From: Egibacter rhizosphaerae
GTDB taxonomy: Bacteria > Actinomycetota > Nitriliruptoria > Euzebyales > Egibacteraceae
Direction: 5' to 3'
Length of the DNA: 64,000 nucleotides
Assembly (NCBI RefSeq): GCF_004322855.1
Contig: NZ_CP036402.1
Location: 930,001 to 994,000, forward strand
In this document: piece by piece, positions 8,047 through 16,507 of the stretch
Position numbering within the stretch: position 1 is the first letter of the stretch
Layout of the letters: each line of letters starts with the position of its first letter
Notes under the pieces: generated by a model
What the model was told of the DNA's origin: nothing
Databases searched by the model: none
The model's input: the letters and a program-made list of their open reading frames with translations, nothing else
Position numbers and translations under genes: made by a program

Positions 8047-9804
8047 TCACTGCCCGTCGGTGCTTCCATCGTCGTTGTCTGCAGCTACTGGCAGGCGGGC
8101 CAGGAAGACCAGCGCGTGGCACACGATCGCGGCCACCTGCGGTGACGGATCGGCAAGGGCGCCGTGTGCGAAGGCGTTACGAAGATTCAGGCCGGTCGCC
8201 CTGGTGAACGCGGTGTTCAGGTAGCGCACGATGGTCTCGGGCAGCCCCAGGCCCTCCAGTGCCTCAACGAGCTTGAGCAATCCCGGGTATTGCCCTGGTG
8301 TGTCCCCGCGCTGGAGCCGGTAGATCGCCGCATCGGCCTGGAGGAGCAGCTGCCGTACCATCGCCTCGATGCGTGGGATTCCCACCGCCACCGAGGCCTC
8401 GTACTCGCCAGCCCAGAAATGCTTGAGCGCGCGACGGATGCTGCGTGCAACGTCGTCACTGACATGAGGAGCCTCCGACAGCCAGCTCTCCAGGTCGCGG
8501 AAAGGTGGAGAGCCAAAGCGCCGGGGCAACTCGCGCAAAACGTCCGCCGCGAGGTGCGCCCAGAACTGCAGATGAAACGCCTCGGTGCGGACGAGGTCGA
8601 ACTCGAACCGCTCCTCCTCGGTACTGGGGCGGTAGATGGGCATGGCGTCCGCGTCGTAGATGACGGTCGACACCATCGAGAGGAGGGGGCTGTCCTGTTG
8701 TTGCTCAGCGACCTGTCGGCGATTGCGCTCGGTGGTTCCGGTGGGCACCTGCAGGAACGCGAACCGCTCGAGTGCCTCCCGCCAGTCGCTCGCGTCGAGA
8801 TAGGCCTCGAACACCTTGCGGATCTCTTCGGCCGGGACCTGGACCTCCGTCTCGATCGTCTCCATCTCGAGGTCGTCGGCGTGGAGCTGCTGCAGGTGCC
8901 GGATCGACCGCTTGTGCAGATCTGGTAGCTGCCGGTCGCGGGCAAGCTCGGCGGCATCCTGCAATAGCCGGGCGCGCCGCATGCCGGTGTGCTGCTCGGC
9001 CTCGTCCAGGTGCCGGAGCACGAGCTGGCGGTTCAGTGGATGGCGTTCATCGCCTGCGACCCGACGTAGTTGCAGCTCGATCGTCGACTTCGTGTCCCAC
9101 AGGCTGGGCAACACGTCGCGGGCACGCTGCAGCAGTTCATCCACGCGCGGATCGTCACAGCCAACCTCGATAGTCGACCTGAGGAGCTGCAGTGGCGCTC
9201 CCGGCTTGGGCTGTGGGTGGTCGAGCTGCTCGGCAGCGAGATCAAGTGCGAGGGAGCACCCAGCGTTGACACGCTCGCTCAGTCCAACCCGCTGGCTCAG
9301 GTCCAGTGCCCGGGGAAGCAGCTCCACCGCTGCCTGGATCGTGGGCCAACGCCGTGACAGTTCCAGGTAGGCATCAACCGCCGAACTCGCTCGCTCGCGG
9401 CCGTTGTCGACGCGACGGTGGAACAACAGGTCCTGCAGTCGTGCTCGAACCGCCGGGTGCTCGGCGAAGGTGGCGACGGCCGTCCAGATGGCCAGCGTGT
9501 CCTGAGGTACTCGCTCCAGAGGCACCGGGTAGGTCCGTTCACCCATCTGCATAGCGGGGATGAACCGGCCACGTCCCTCGCCTAGCTGGTGCACGTATTC
9601 GAAGGCCTCGAGCAGCTGGTCGACGTCGTCCCTGCCTTCAGCAACGTGGCCCCTGAGAGTGGAGGCGATGTCATGCATGTCCTCGGCGTCGAGAGCCGCT
9701 TCGTCGGCGAGAGTCGCAAGCTCCCGTGCTCCCCCTGCCTCCATGAATGCGAACTCTTTCAGCGACGCAGCGGTATGCGACCGTGCAAGGGAGAACGGTG
9801 ACAT
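8047..9804 (-). CDS. DUF4209-like protein with C-terminal HEPN motif
   Basis: The 585-aa product is mostly helical. The last ~130 residues (from about HFWAGEYEASVAVGIPRIEA to LNLRNAFAHGALAD) resemble the DUF4209 C-terminus. They contain RNAFAH, with R542 and H547, the R-x4-H signature of HEPN ribonucleases. The N-terminal two thirds are not recognised. The gene precedes the giant NTPase on the same strand and probably shares its transcript, although the 209-base gap leaves room for a second promoter. A TATACA hexamer about 20-25 bases upstream of the ATG is a possible -10 box; no good ribosome site is visible, so the start may be internal (Met21). HEPN proteins in such settings often act as toxins cutting RNA, which here is inference. 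Confidence 0.65.
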   Translation of the reverse strand: MSPFSLARSHTAASLKEFAFMEAGGARELATLADEAALDAEDMHDIASTLRGHVAEGRDDVDQLLEAFEYVHQLGEGRGRFIPAMQMGERTYPVPLERVPQDTLAIWTAVATFAEHPAVRARLQDLLFHRRVDNGRERASSAVDAYLELSRRWPTIQAAVELLPRALDLSQRVGLSERVNAGCSLALDLAAEQLDHPQPKPGAPLQLLRSTIEVGCDDPRVDELLQRARDVLPSLWDTKSTIELQLRRVAGDERHPLNRQLVLRHLDEAEQHTGMRRARLLQDAAELARDRQLPDLHKRSIRHLQQLHADDLEMETIETEVQVPAEEIRKVFEAYLDASDWREALERFAFLQVPTGTTERNRRQVAEQQQDSPLLSMVSTVIYDADAMPIYRPSTEEERFEFDLVRTEAFHLQFWAHLAADVLRELPRRFGSPPFRDLESWLSEAPHVSDDVARSIRRALKHFWAGEYEASVAVGIPRIEAMVRQLLLQADAAIYRLQRGDTPGQYPGLLKLVEALEGLGLPETIVRYLNTAFTRATGLNLRNAFAHGALADPSPQVAAIVCHALVFLARLPVAADNDDGSTDGQ

Positions 9805-10149
9805 TATGAGATGGGACGACAGCAGTGTATAGATCCATACGCTTCCCGGCTACAGGTCGGCAGCATAAGACGGTCAAACGTCCTTTCCCTTCGCTGAATG
9901 CGGCCCTCGCCGGGTTGGTTGGGACCGCAAGAAGTCGTGCGGCCTCGCTCGCAGGGATGGGGCAGTCGAGCCCAATGGCCTCGTGGACTCCCGCTCTCTC
10001 TCGCCCGCAAGTGAGCCAGTGTCCTGCGAGAGCGTCCCCGCTCGGCGCTCGCGGGTTCAGGCTTCTGACCTGCGCGTTGCGGCCAGCTTCCCACCCCTGC
10101 TCGCTCAGCCATGAGGTTCCGAGCGCTACGCTGGCCGCTGATTCCCTTG
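9805..10149. other. Gene-free region, possible decayed HTH gene on minus strand
   Basis: This is the region upstream of the HEPN-like gene. One minus-strand stretch (about 9900-9970) reads PIPASEAARLLAVPTNPARA, which resembles the first helices of an excisionase-type DNA-binding domain. It has no usable frame on either side, so I treat it as a possible remnant only. Confidence 0.3.
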
Positions 10150-10296
10150 TTAGCAGCGGCGATACCGTGTCTGATGACCTGCCCCGCACTTACCGCACGG
10201 CGGGAGCCGATCATCCGCATCGTCGAGCTTGACTGACCAGTCACAGTTCACGCAGCAGTAGCGGCCAACACCAGGTTGCTCGCCGACGTTGTGCAT
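10150..10296 (-). CDS. Small zinc-ribbon protein
   Basis: This 48-aa protein carries CCVNC and CGKC pairs spaced like a rubredoxin-type zinc ribbon (YCCVNCDWSVKLDDADDRLP, then PCGKCGAGHQTRY). Similar tiny zinc-ribbon proteins occur widely in bacteria without an assigned role. The ATG at 10296 follows GAGGAGG by about seven bases, which selects it over longer upstream starts. It stands alone, with no operon partner apparent. Confidence 0.7.
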   Translation of the reverse strand: MHNVGEQPGVGRYCCVNCDWSVKLDDADDRLPPCGKCGAGHQTRYRRC

Positions 10297-10536
10297 AGCA
10301 TCCTCCTCGTGCAGGCGGACGCCGACATCCTCGCCGATGGGTGTGACATGGTCACCAGAGTTAGGTGGCGGCGGCGATTCCACGCGAGCGCGAACGGCAA
10401 GTCCACTGTCCTGCATCGTCCCGGCCGAGGGCGATAGTGGCCGGGTTGGTTTAACCGTGGTGGGGCAGGCCGGCATTCAGCGTTGGGGACGAGGCGGTCC
10501 TCAATCTCGTTGAGGTCGCTGTCGATGGGCTTCGGC

Positions 10537-10713
10537 ATGAGCGACATTGAGGTGCAGCGGTGGCGGCGCTACGGCCATGACCGGTTGTACGTCGACGACG
10601 CACACGGCCGCCGCCTTGGCTGGTGCGACCTGCACGGGCGCGAAGATTGCCTAAGGTCAGGGCGACAAAGCGTCCAGTACGCGGGCGAGTCGGCGCTCTC
10701 GGTCGGCAGCTGA
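10537..10713 (+). pseudogene. N-terminal fragment of a NERD-type (nuclease-related) protein
   Basis: From the ATG at 10537 the frame reads MSDIEVQRWRRYGHDRLYVD and GRRLGWCDLHGRE, the typical opening of actinobacterial NERD-domain proteins, which continue for 200 or more residues. Here the similarity stops after about 38 residues and the frame ends at 10713. The rest of the gene is missing. It is probably a stump left by recombination. Confidence 0.45.
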
Positions 10714-10809
10714 GTAGGCGCGGTGGACCGTGTCGACGTGGGTGGTCAGGGCGAACGGTCGCAGATGACCTCGTCCTAGAGCGCAGCAGCGGGGGCAGCG
10801 CGAACCCAT
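10657..10809 (-). CDS. Possible 50-aa zinc-finger-like protein
   Basis: The frame from ATG 10809 encodes MGSRCPRCCALGRG followed by HVDTVH and an Arg/Ala-rich helix (ADRERRLARVLDAL). The CxxC and HxxxH spacing could bind one zinc and the tail could bind DNA. No clear ribosome site precedes it, and it overlaps the NERD stump on the other strand. It may also be the end of a longer frame. Weak call. Confidence 0.25.
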   Translation of the reverse strand: MGSRCPRCCALGRGHLRPFALTTHVDTVHRAYSAADRERRLARVLDALSP

Positions 10810-11171
10810 CTTGATGGGGATTGCTGAGGACGCCCGGTACGTGGTCGCACACCAACGAAGCGCGCCTACTCGGCGTCCGAGCGCGACCACGACGCTCGCG
10901 ACGTCTTCCGCGACCACCCCATCGCGCCAGCACGCTCCGCCTCCGACGCCGAAGGTCCCCCCCTTCGCGGTCTGGTTCGACCGCCACGGCGGCCGAGGCC
11001 GCCGCGCTAGCAGTCCCCTCCCCCAGCGCGCAGCCCGACCCCGCCACTGCGAGTTCCGACCGTTGGCGGTGTCGGCGGTTGTCCCGAACATCGGGATCGG
11101 CACGGTCGCTTGACAACCAAGTTCACACCAGCCCGCGGTGAGGACAACCAAGTTGTCGAGGAGGCCAGACG
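10810..11171. other. No supported gene
   Basis: Frames on the minus strand are open here but Arg/Ala-rich and without recognisable motifs. The region probably holds the promoter of the HTH gene at 11172. Nothing else could be supported. Confidence 0.4.
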
Positions 11172-11453
11172 GTGGATCGCTACCGCGCCGCTGACCGCGC
11201 CGAGCTCGCGGTCCGCCGAGCACTGACCCACGCTGACGTCGTCGAGATCGAGGACCGCCTCGCCGTCGTCGCCGAGCTCGTCGCGCGGCTGCAGCGCCAG
11301 CAAGACCGCGACGCCGTCGACGCCCTGCGCTACGGCGCCTCGTGCGCCCACGTCGCACGGCTGCTCGGCCTCTCCCGCCAGGCTGTGCGCCAGCGACTGC
11401 TGCCGCGAGCCCAGCACGACCCTGCACCCCTGTCTGGCCGCCGGGGCCTGTGA
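11172..11453 (+). CDS. Small helix-turn-helix protein
   Basis: This 93-aa protein starts at GTG 11172. An N-terminal helical region (residues 1-45, Arg/Asp/Glu-rich, possible dimerisation helix) is followed by AVDALRYGASCAHVARLLGLSRQAVRQRLL at about 48-78 (shown here in part), a clear sigma-70-region-4-like helix-turn-helix. The role is probably transcriptional regulation. A second tiny gene begins 39 bases downstream on the same strand and the two may be co-transcribed. No target operator can be pointed to. Confidence 0.55.
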   Translation: MDRYRAADRAELAVRRALTHADVVEIEDRLAVVAELVARLQRQQDRDAVDALRYGASCAHVARLLGLSRQAVRQRLLPRAQHDPAPLSGRRGL

Positions 11454-11492
11454 CCGGGACCCGGCAGGAGACAGTGAGCGGAGATCTGCTCG

Positions 11493-11648
11493 GTGACCGA
11501 GGATGTCCGCCACGGCGCGACGGGTATGTCAGGCCACGCCGAGGCGCCACACGTGCTCGTGTGCGACGGCCTCGGGCACTGGGGCTTCGGCGCGTTCGAG
11601 GCCACCGACCTTCGCCGAGGCAGTGCGCTGGCTACGGCCTCACGCTGA
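11493..11648 (+). CDS. 51-aa protein of unknown function
   Basis: GTG at 11493 opens a 51-codon frame beginning MTEDVRHGATGMSGHAEAPH and containing VLVCDGLGHWGFGAFEA. A GGAG lies about nine bases upstream. It follows the HTH gene closely on the same strand, the layout of a small regulator pair. The product is not recognised; existence depends on codon pattern and context only. Confidence 0.3.
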   Translation: MTEDVRHGATGMSGHAEAPHVLVCDGLGHWGFGAFEATDLRRGSALATASR

Positions 11649-11873
11649 GTGACCCGAGCCATTGGTGGGTGGCCCGCGCAGCTCGATTACCGTGAGCTGC
11701 GTCGGTGAGGCACCTCAGCCGCCCCAGCGCCTCCACCACATCCCGGGACACTAAGGAGAGCAGCAGCCGGGAGAGGCGGCGACTGCATTCCCCCCCGACA
11801 GTGGGACCGTGTGGCACCCTCTGCTTCCAGAGTATCGAAAACGGTAGGCTACGAAGTAGCAGGAAGGTCACTA

Positions 11874-14663
11874 TTGCGTGCTAGTGAGCAGGAGCAGACT
11901 GGCGGCGCCGGGGCCAGCGAAGTCAGTGCCAAGTTTCAGCGCATCGGCTGGGGTCCCGTCCCGAATGATGCGCATGATCTCGGCACTGATCTCCTCGTCG
12001 AAGCGCGCGACCACCGTCTCTTCGACCGTGGCTTGATAGTGGGGGCACAAGTCAAGGCCGGCTCGTCATGGTTCGATCACGAAGTTCGCGATGAGAATGG
12101 TGAAATAGCGGGATGGTGGTATTACGAGCCCGAGGCGACCCACTTCGATGACTGGGTCGCACATGGTCTACCGCACCTGCTCGTACTTCACGATCTCGAT
12201 CACAATGTCTCCCACTGGGCGCACGTAACAGCCGAGCATGTCATCTCCACGGGCAAGGGTTGCAAGATCTTCGTTCCGCGGGAGCAGTCCATCGATGAGG
12301 AGCACCTTGACGAACTCCTTGCCGTCGCAGCCCAGCAGAAGGCTGCCCCCGAACTTGAGGGGACGTCATTCACAGCGTCAGCGGACGCCGTCCCCCCTGG
12401 CCGCCGCCTCCGGTACGCATTGCTTGCCCCCCGGCTCGTCGCGCCCCACCCCAACATCGGGCACGAGGCACCCATAGCGGCGGAAGAAGCGCTCGCACTT
12501 TGCGCCCAAGGCAGGTTCCTAGATCTTCAGCGCTTCGCTGACGCGCACGGCTCAGTTCCGGATCCTCATCAGCCCTACGTTGGCCGCGACTGGAGATGGT
12601 CCCTCGTCCGGGCCGTATGCACGTGGGCATTCGATGATGCCCTGGATGGCCTCGAACACGCAGCCGCTACGGCACCGACCGCAGAGGCGAAGGCCGCAGT
12701 TGGCGTCGTCTTGGCCTGCGTGCTTCTCAGGGCGGACCGCCTCACCCAGGCATGCTCAGTGCTTGACCGCCTTGTCGAGGAGGACAGCCTAGGACCTGTG
12801 GATCAGGGGTGGGTGCTCGTCCAGCGGGGCCGGATACGCGCCGAGGTCGGCGATCTGGTCGGTGCACGGGCCGACGCAGTCGAAGCTCAGCGGCAGTTCC
12901 CAGGAGACGCCGATGATGTCACTGTTTCCGGGCTGGCCAGTGCAGCCGCGTGGCTGTTGTTTAGGATCGCTGGATTCGCCTCCGGCGACTTGGCCGGAAC
13001 GTTGACCGCGGCAGACAACGCGATTATGTGGTGGCGATCACAGACCATCGCCTCGGCACTCACAAATACAGTTGAGCGCGCTTTCCACAGATGGTCGCAG
13101 GACACCACCAGTCGCTGGACTGTTGAGGACCGGGAGGAAGTCAACCTGTTCGCGGCCGAACTCAACGCCGACCTAACAGCTGAGCACGGGGCTTGGAGTA
13201 CGATTGCTTCACTATCCTCTAGGCAGCTTTTGATGCGACGGCACGCCGTGGGGGATGCCGAGGGGATAAGCCACAACCTGCACAGCCTACGGCGGAGTGG
13301 AGATCACGCTTCGCTGAAGTTGGCAGTTGACCACGTGCGGCGCGTCGGCCCAATAGAATCCCTAGTTGCTTTGCTGCATGGTATCGGTCCTGAAAGTTGG
13401 ACTCACACCACAGCCAAGTCCAACCTCGAAGTCCTGGCCAGAGTTGGTGACCTCGCCGACGAATCCATGGCCGCTCAATGGATCGGCATGCTATTGACCG
13501 TTCTACGCGATCCTACGGACTTCAGGGACCGAGTCGTTCCCTTCTTCTGGGTCGATCTGGCCGTCGTCGAGGCGGTCCGCGGTCTGTTACCAGCTGGAAG
13601 TCCGCAGTCTCGGCTACTCGCAGCCGAGTGTCTCGCATCTCACGAGGGCCCTGTCGACGAAGTGCTTGCGTCAACGTTAACGGACTGGATTGAAGAGTTC
13701 AGTTCGGAAGAGCTCACTAACGAGGTCCGGAGGGGTCTTCGTCGACTCGCTGAAGGCGACCGAGGCTCGCTTGGCGCGGCCGTACTGGGCAAGCTCGCGG
13801 AACATGATGACGCGGAGGCAAAGCAAGAGGTAGTTGCACGGGCGATCAAAGGGGACCTGAACGCACTCTCAGCTATGGGTGCAGTGACCATCCTTAGCTC
13901 AGCGCAGGCCGATTCTCTCATCGTGAAGTTTGAGGCAATGGTACGTCAGACGATCGAGAGCGCAAATAGATCCAAATGGGGTTTCGGGCGCCACGACGCC
14001 GGCCTGGGCTTGGCGGTACTTAACATGTGGTTTCCAGATGTGGCGAGGTGGGATCCGCTTCTGGAACTCCTAACGCATTCCTGCGTAGCGGCCGACCACA
14101 AGCGCGGCGCCCTTGAACTTATCGCGAACGAGTACGAGCGGATACCGGATGAGGTCCTTGATCGCCTAGCCGCCGCGACGAGCGCTATAACAAACTCCCC
14201 CTATTTCGCAGAGATGGGCGGGCGTCCGCTCGGCGCCGCAGCCATCGCGGTTGCAATCGCCAGCGGGGCGATCGCAGATGAGGCTGCCGACATTGCCGTC
14301 ACGCAACTTTCCCTTGGGTCGGAGCACGAGCGGTGTGATGCCGCGGCAATCTTCGGGCGCGGTTGGTGCGAGCGGATGCGGCCGCTATTGGCTTCCTTCG
14401 TGGCGGATGGACGGGTATCCGTGCGTCGTGCGGCTGCCAATGCAGTGGGCCGACTCTCTGCGACCGATCCCGATCCTTTGGTCATGGAACTAGCCAGACG
14501 CCTCGTCCACGACCGAGGCGCGGTTGTGCCGCGGGCTCTCCTTGTCGGCTTGAGTCGGCAAGATGCAGATACGGCTTTGGCACGTGAAACCGCCACCGCC
14601 CTAGAGGATCACCCCTCCGCACACGTGCGAGGACTCGCGCGCGACTTCATCACGCGCCTTTAG
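11874..14663 (+). CDS. DUF4365-like (Mrr-type) nuclease domain fused to a long helical repeat region
   Basis: The N-terminus reads SEVSAKFQRIGWGPVPNDAH, then GTDLLVEARD and GAQVKAGSSWF. D and Q-x-K (residues 60 and 80-82 counted from a GTG at 11811) fit the PD-(D/E)XK-like core of DUF4365. The remaining ~700 residues are helical, with HEAT-like stretches near the end (VSVRRAAANAVGRL; SAHVRGLARDF). I prefer the TTG at 11874 because AGGAAGG lies six bases before it; the GTG at 11811 has no ribosome site. Base composition is visibly lower in GC and uses codons such as ACA, ATA and AGT more than neighbours, suggesting separate acquisition. Likely role: sensor-nuclease in defence, by inference. 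The gene stands alone. Confidence 0.7.
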   Translation: MRASEQEQTGGAGASEVSAKFQRIGWGPVPNDAHDLGTDLLVEARDHRLFDRGLIVGAQVKAGSSWFDHEVRDENGEIAGWWYYEPEATHFDDWVAHGLPHLLVLHDLDHNVSHWAHVTAEHVISTGKGCKIFVPREQSIDEEHLDELLAVAAQQKAAPELEGTSFTASADAVPPGRRLRYALLAPRLVAPHPNIGHEAPIAAEEALALCAQGRFLDLQRFADAHGSVPDPHQPYVGRDWRWSLVRAVCTWAFDDALDGLEHAAATAPTAEAKAAVGVVLACVLLRADRLTQACSVLDRLVEEDSLGPVDQGWVLVQRGRIRAEVGDLVGARADAVEAQRQFPGDADDVTVSGLASAAAWLLFRIAGFASGDLAGTLTAADNAIMWWRSQTIASALTNTVERAFHRWSQDTTSRWTVEDREEVNLFAAELNADLTAEHGAWSTIASLSSRQLLMRRHAVGDAEGISHNLHSLRRSGDHASLKLAVDHVRRVGPIESLVALLHGIGPESWTHTTAKSNLEVLARVGDLADESMAAQWIGMLLTVLRDPTDFRDRVVPFFWVDLAVVEAVRGLLPAGSPQSRLLAAECLASHEGPVDEVLASTLTDWIEEFSSEELTNEVRRGLRRLAEGDRGSLGAAVLGKLAEHDDAEAKQEVVARAIKGDLNALSAMGAVTILSSAQADSLIVKFEAMVRQTIESANRSKWGFGRHDAGLGLAVLNMWFPDVARWDPLLELLTHSCVAADHKRGALELIANEYERIPDEVLDRLAAATSAITNSPYFAEMGGRPLGAAAIAVAIASGAIADEAADIAVTQLSLGSEHERCDAAAIFGRGWCERMRPLLASFVADGRVSVRRAAANAVGRLSATDPDPLVMELARRLVHDRGAVVPRALLVGLSRQDADTALARETATALEDHPSAHVRGLARDFITRL

Positions 14664-15067
14664 CCTAGGCGGATCGTTTGGTGTGACAGCATCCTCGAGT
14701 GGCGCCAACGTGACCTCCTTAATGGTTCGAAGGTAATGCTCAACTCCATCGAAGCCGCGAATCGAGAGCCGCCCCGACAGTCCGTAAGCAGCCGCGCGCG
14801 GAACCGGGGTCAGGTGCGTAGGCTCAAGCATGACTGGACAGGTCCCATCGACGGCCAAGCACGGCCCTACACGCCACTGAGCCCTCGTCGATGCGAGACA
14901 AGCCGAAGGTGGAGTCGCGGCGACTCGTCGAAGGCCACATGCGCGGTCCCCACCTAAACGGTCACCTGCGTATCCAAGCCGTCCGGGCCCAGCGCTGAGA
15001 GGTGCGTAAACCCGCACCGCCGGCGCAGCCGGGTACATTCGAGAGCCGATCAACCGGGGGTGCAGGA
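14664..15067. other. Intergenic region, one doubtful minus-strand frame
   Basis: The minus-strand frame 14601-14831 reads MLEPTHLTPVPRAAAYGLSG then RLSIRGFDGVEHYLRTIKEV. It looks somewhat protein-like but has no ribosome site and overlaps the end of the preceding gene. The rest holds the promoter region of the DUF4062 gene. Confidence 0.3.
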
Positions 15068-16165
15068 ATGAGGGCGTTCATCTCGTCAGTGAGACGTGGC
15101 CTCGGAGAGGAGCGCGACGCGTTGCGGGGACTCATCAGCGCACTGGGGCATGTCCCGGTCCGCTTCGAGGATTTCACTGCCCAGCCCGTCCCGTCGCGGC
15201 AGGCGTGTATGGAGGCGGTGTCGAGCTGCGACATCTGCCTGTTGTTGCTCGGACCCTCCTACGGTGACCGGCTGCCCGACACCGGCGTGGCACCTACGCA
15301 CGAGGAGTTCAACGTCGCCCGCAGCCGCGGCATCCCCCTGTATGCGTTCCTCAAGCGCGGCGTCGAGATGGACGCCGACCAGCGCGCCTTCGTTTCGGAG
15401 GTGGAGCAGTATGCGACAGGCCGGTTCCGCGCCGCGTTCGACGGCGCGACGGACCTGTTGACAGCCGTCACGGCAGTCGTGCGGCAGCACGAGTCCATGC
15501 CTTCAGCGTTGGCGTGGGAACGACTACCCGGCCCCGCCCCCGCGGTGCCCTGGGTGGCCGCCGACCAGCGCCAGCTCTACGCCGGCCAGCCCGCGACTGT
15601 CGAAATGCACGTCCTACCGCTGACCCACGCGTCGCGGCTTGCGGTCGGGCAGCTCGAGGTCCTCGGGGGGACGCTCGCGGGACGCGGCAGGGAGCACGGC
15701 CTATTCACGCAGGCCCAGCCGGTAGATACGGGCACCGACGGTTCCGCAGCCTGGGCGCGCTCCGACGACTGGCGCCAGGGCGTGGCCGGCGTCCGCGTTG
15801 ACCGCGATAGCGCCATTAGCCTTTGGTGGCCGCTCCCGTCCGACGGGATGGGCGCGGTCGTCGACTCCGAGGACCTGGCCTCCGCCGTGGCGGCGAAGCT
15901 GCGCTTCGCGGCGAGCCTGGGCCTCATCGGCGGCGACCGTGCGGCGGTAGCCGCCGCTCTGTCGGGGGTCGCCATGGCCGCCGAGGGCAGCGTGGCCGAC
16001 CTCGGCAAGCGCAACAGCGTCTCCTTCGGCTTCTCGCAGCGTGAGGTGGTGCGCGTCGAGCCGGAGGACGCCGTGCCTGTCGGCGCGCTCACCAGCGGCG
16101 CCGGTGACATCGGTCGCGAGCTGGCGACGCGGCTCGTGCATGCCTTCCGCGCGTCGCGACGGTGA
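15068..16165 (+). CDS. DUF4062 domain protein (TIR-like fold) with unknown C-terminus
   Basis: The 365-aa product begins MRAFISSVRRGLGEERDALR and continues with LGHVPVRFEDF, a small-hydrophobic strand (CDICLLLLGPSYGD) and PTHEEFNVARSRGIPLYAF. This is the DUF4062 domain, a TIR/SEFIR-like fold common at the N-terminus of STAND and other defence proteins. Residues ~150-365 are unassigned but carry a strand-rich section and a C-terminal Ala-rich section. There is no P-loop. The ATG at 15068 begins the domain exactly and follows a GGGGG/AGGA purine stretch. It shares its N-terminal architecture with the gene at 46547-47655. Function, possibly signalling or nucleotide cleavage, is inferred only. 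Confidence 0.75.
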   Translation: MRAFISSVRRGLGEERDALRGLISALGHVPVRFEDFTAQPVPSRQACMEAVSSCDICLLLLGPSYGDRLPDTGVAPTHEEFNVARSRGIPLYAFLKRGVEMDADQRAFVSEVEQYATGRFRAAFDGATDLLTAVTAVVRQHESMPSALAWERLPGPAPAVPWVAADQRQLYAGQPATVEMHVLPLTHASRLAVGQLEVLGGTLAGRGREHGLFTQAQPVDTGTDGSAAWARSDDWRQGVAGVRVDRDSAISLWWPLPSDGMGAVVDSEDLASAVAAKLRFAASLGLIGGDRAAVAAALSGVAMAAEGSVADLGKRNSVSFGFSQREVVRVEPEDAVPVGALTSGAGDIGRELATRLVHAFRASRR

Positions 16166-16507
16166 TTCGGGCGTTGTCGGGCGGCCATGGCGCACTTCGT
16201 GGATCCGCAGTCAGAGAGAGCCACGAAGTACGCGGCCGGTATCTCCTGCCACCGGATGATTGCCGAACACGGCCCAACGTCCCCTCTCGGGCTCCTCCAG
16301 TGCGGCCCTCGCCGGGTCGGACAACGGGCGTCGGGACTTTGGTCGTCGACCAGTGAAGGCTTCCAACTTGCCCCCTCGGCCCGAGAGATCCCTGTGCCTG
16401 ACCGCTTTGGGGTAACGCTCGCTCGCTGCCAGCAGTCTGATGTGAACCGGTCGCGTGCGTGTGGGCAACTCCCTGCGGAACTCCACCGCGATGTGAGGGA
16501 GCTGGGG
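16166..16507. other. No gene seen; promoter region of the sigma-factor operon
   Basis: A plus-strand frame is open through this stretch but lacks motifs. A GTGAACC element at about 16441-16447 resembles the -35 (GGAAC-like) element of ECF promoters, but no matching -10 could be fixed. The region probably holds the operon promoter. Confidence 0.35.

Noticed and set aside
9671-10189. Minus-strand frame with an excisionase-like phrase
   Set aside because: The phrase is short, and the frame overlaps the start of the HEPN-like gene with no ribosome site; recorded only as a possible relic.
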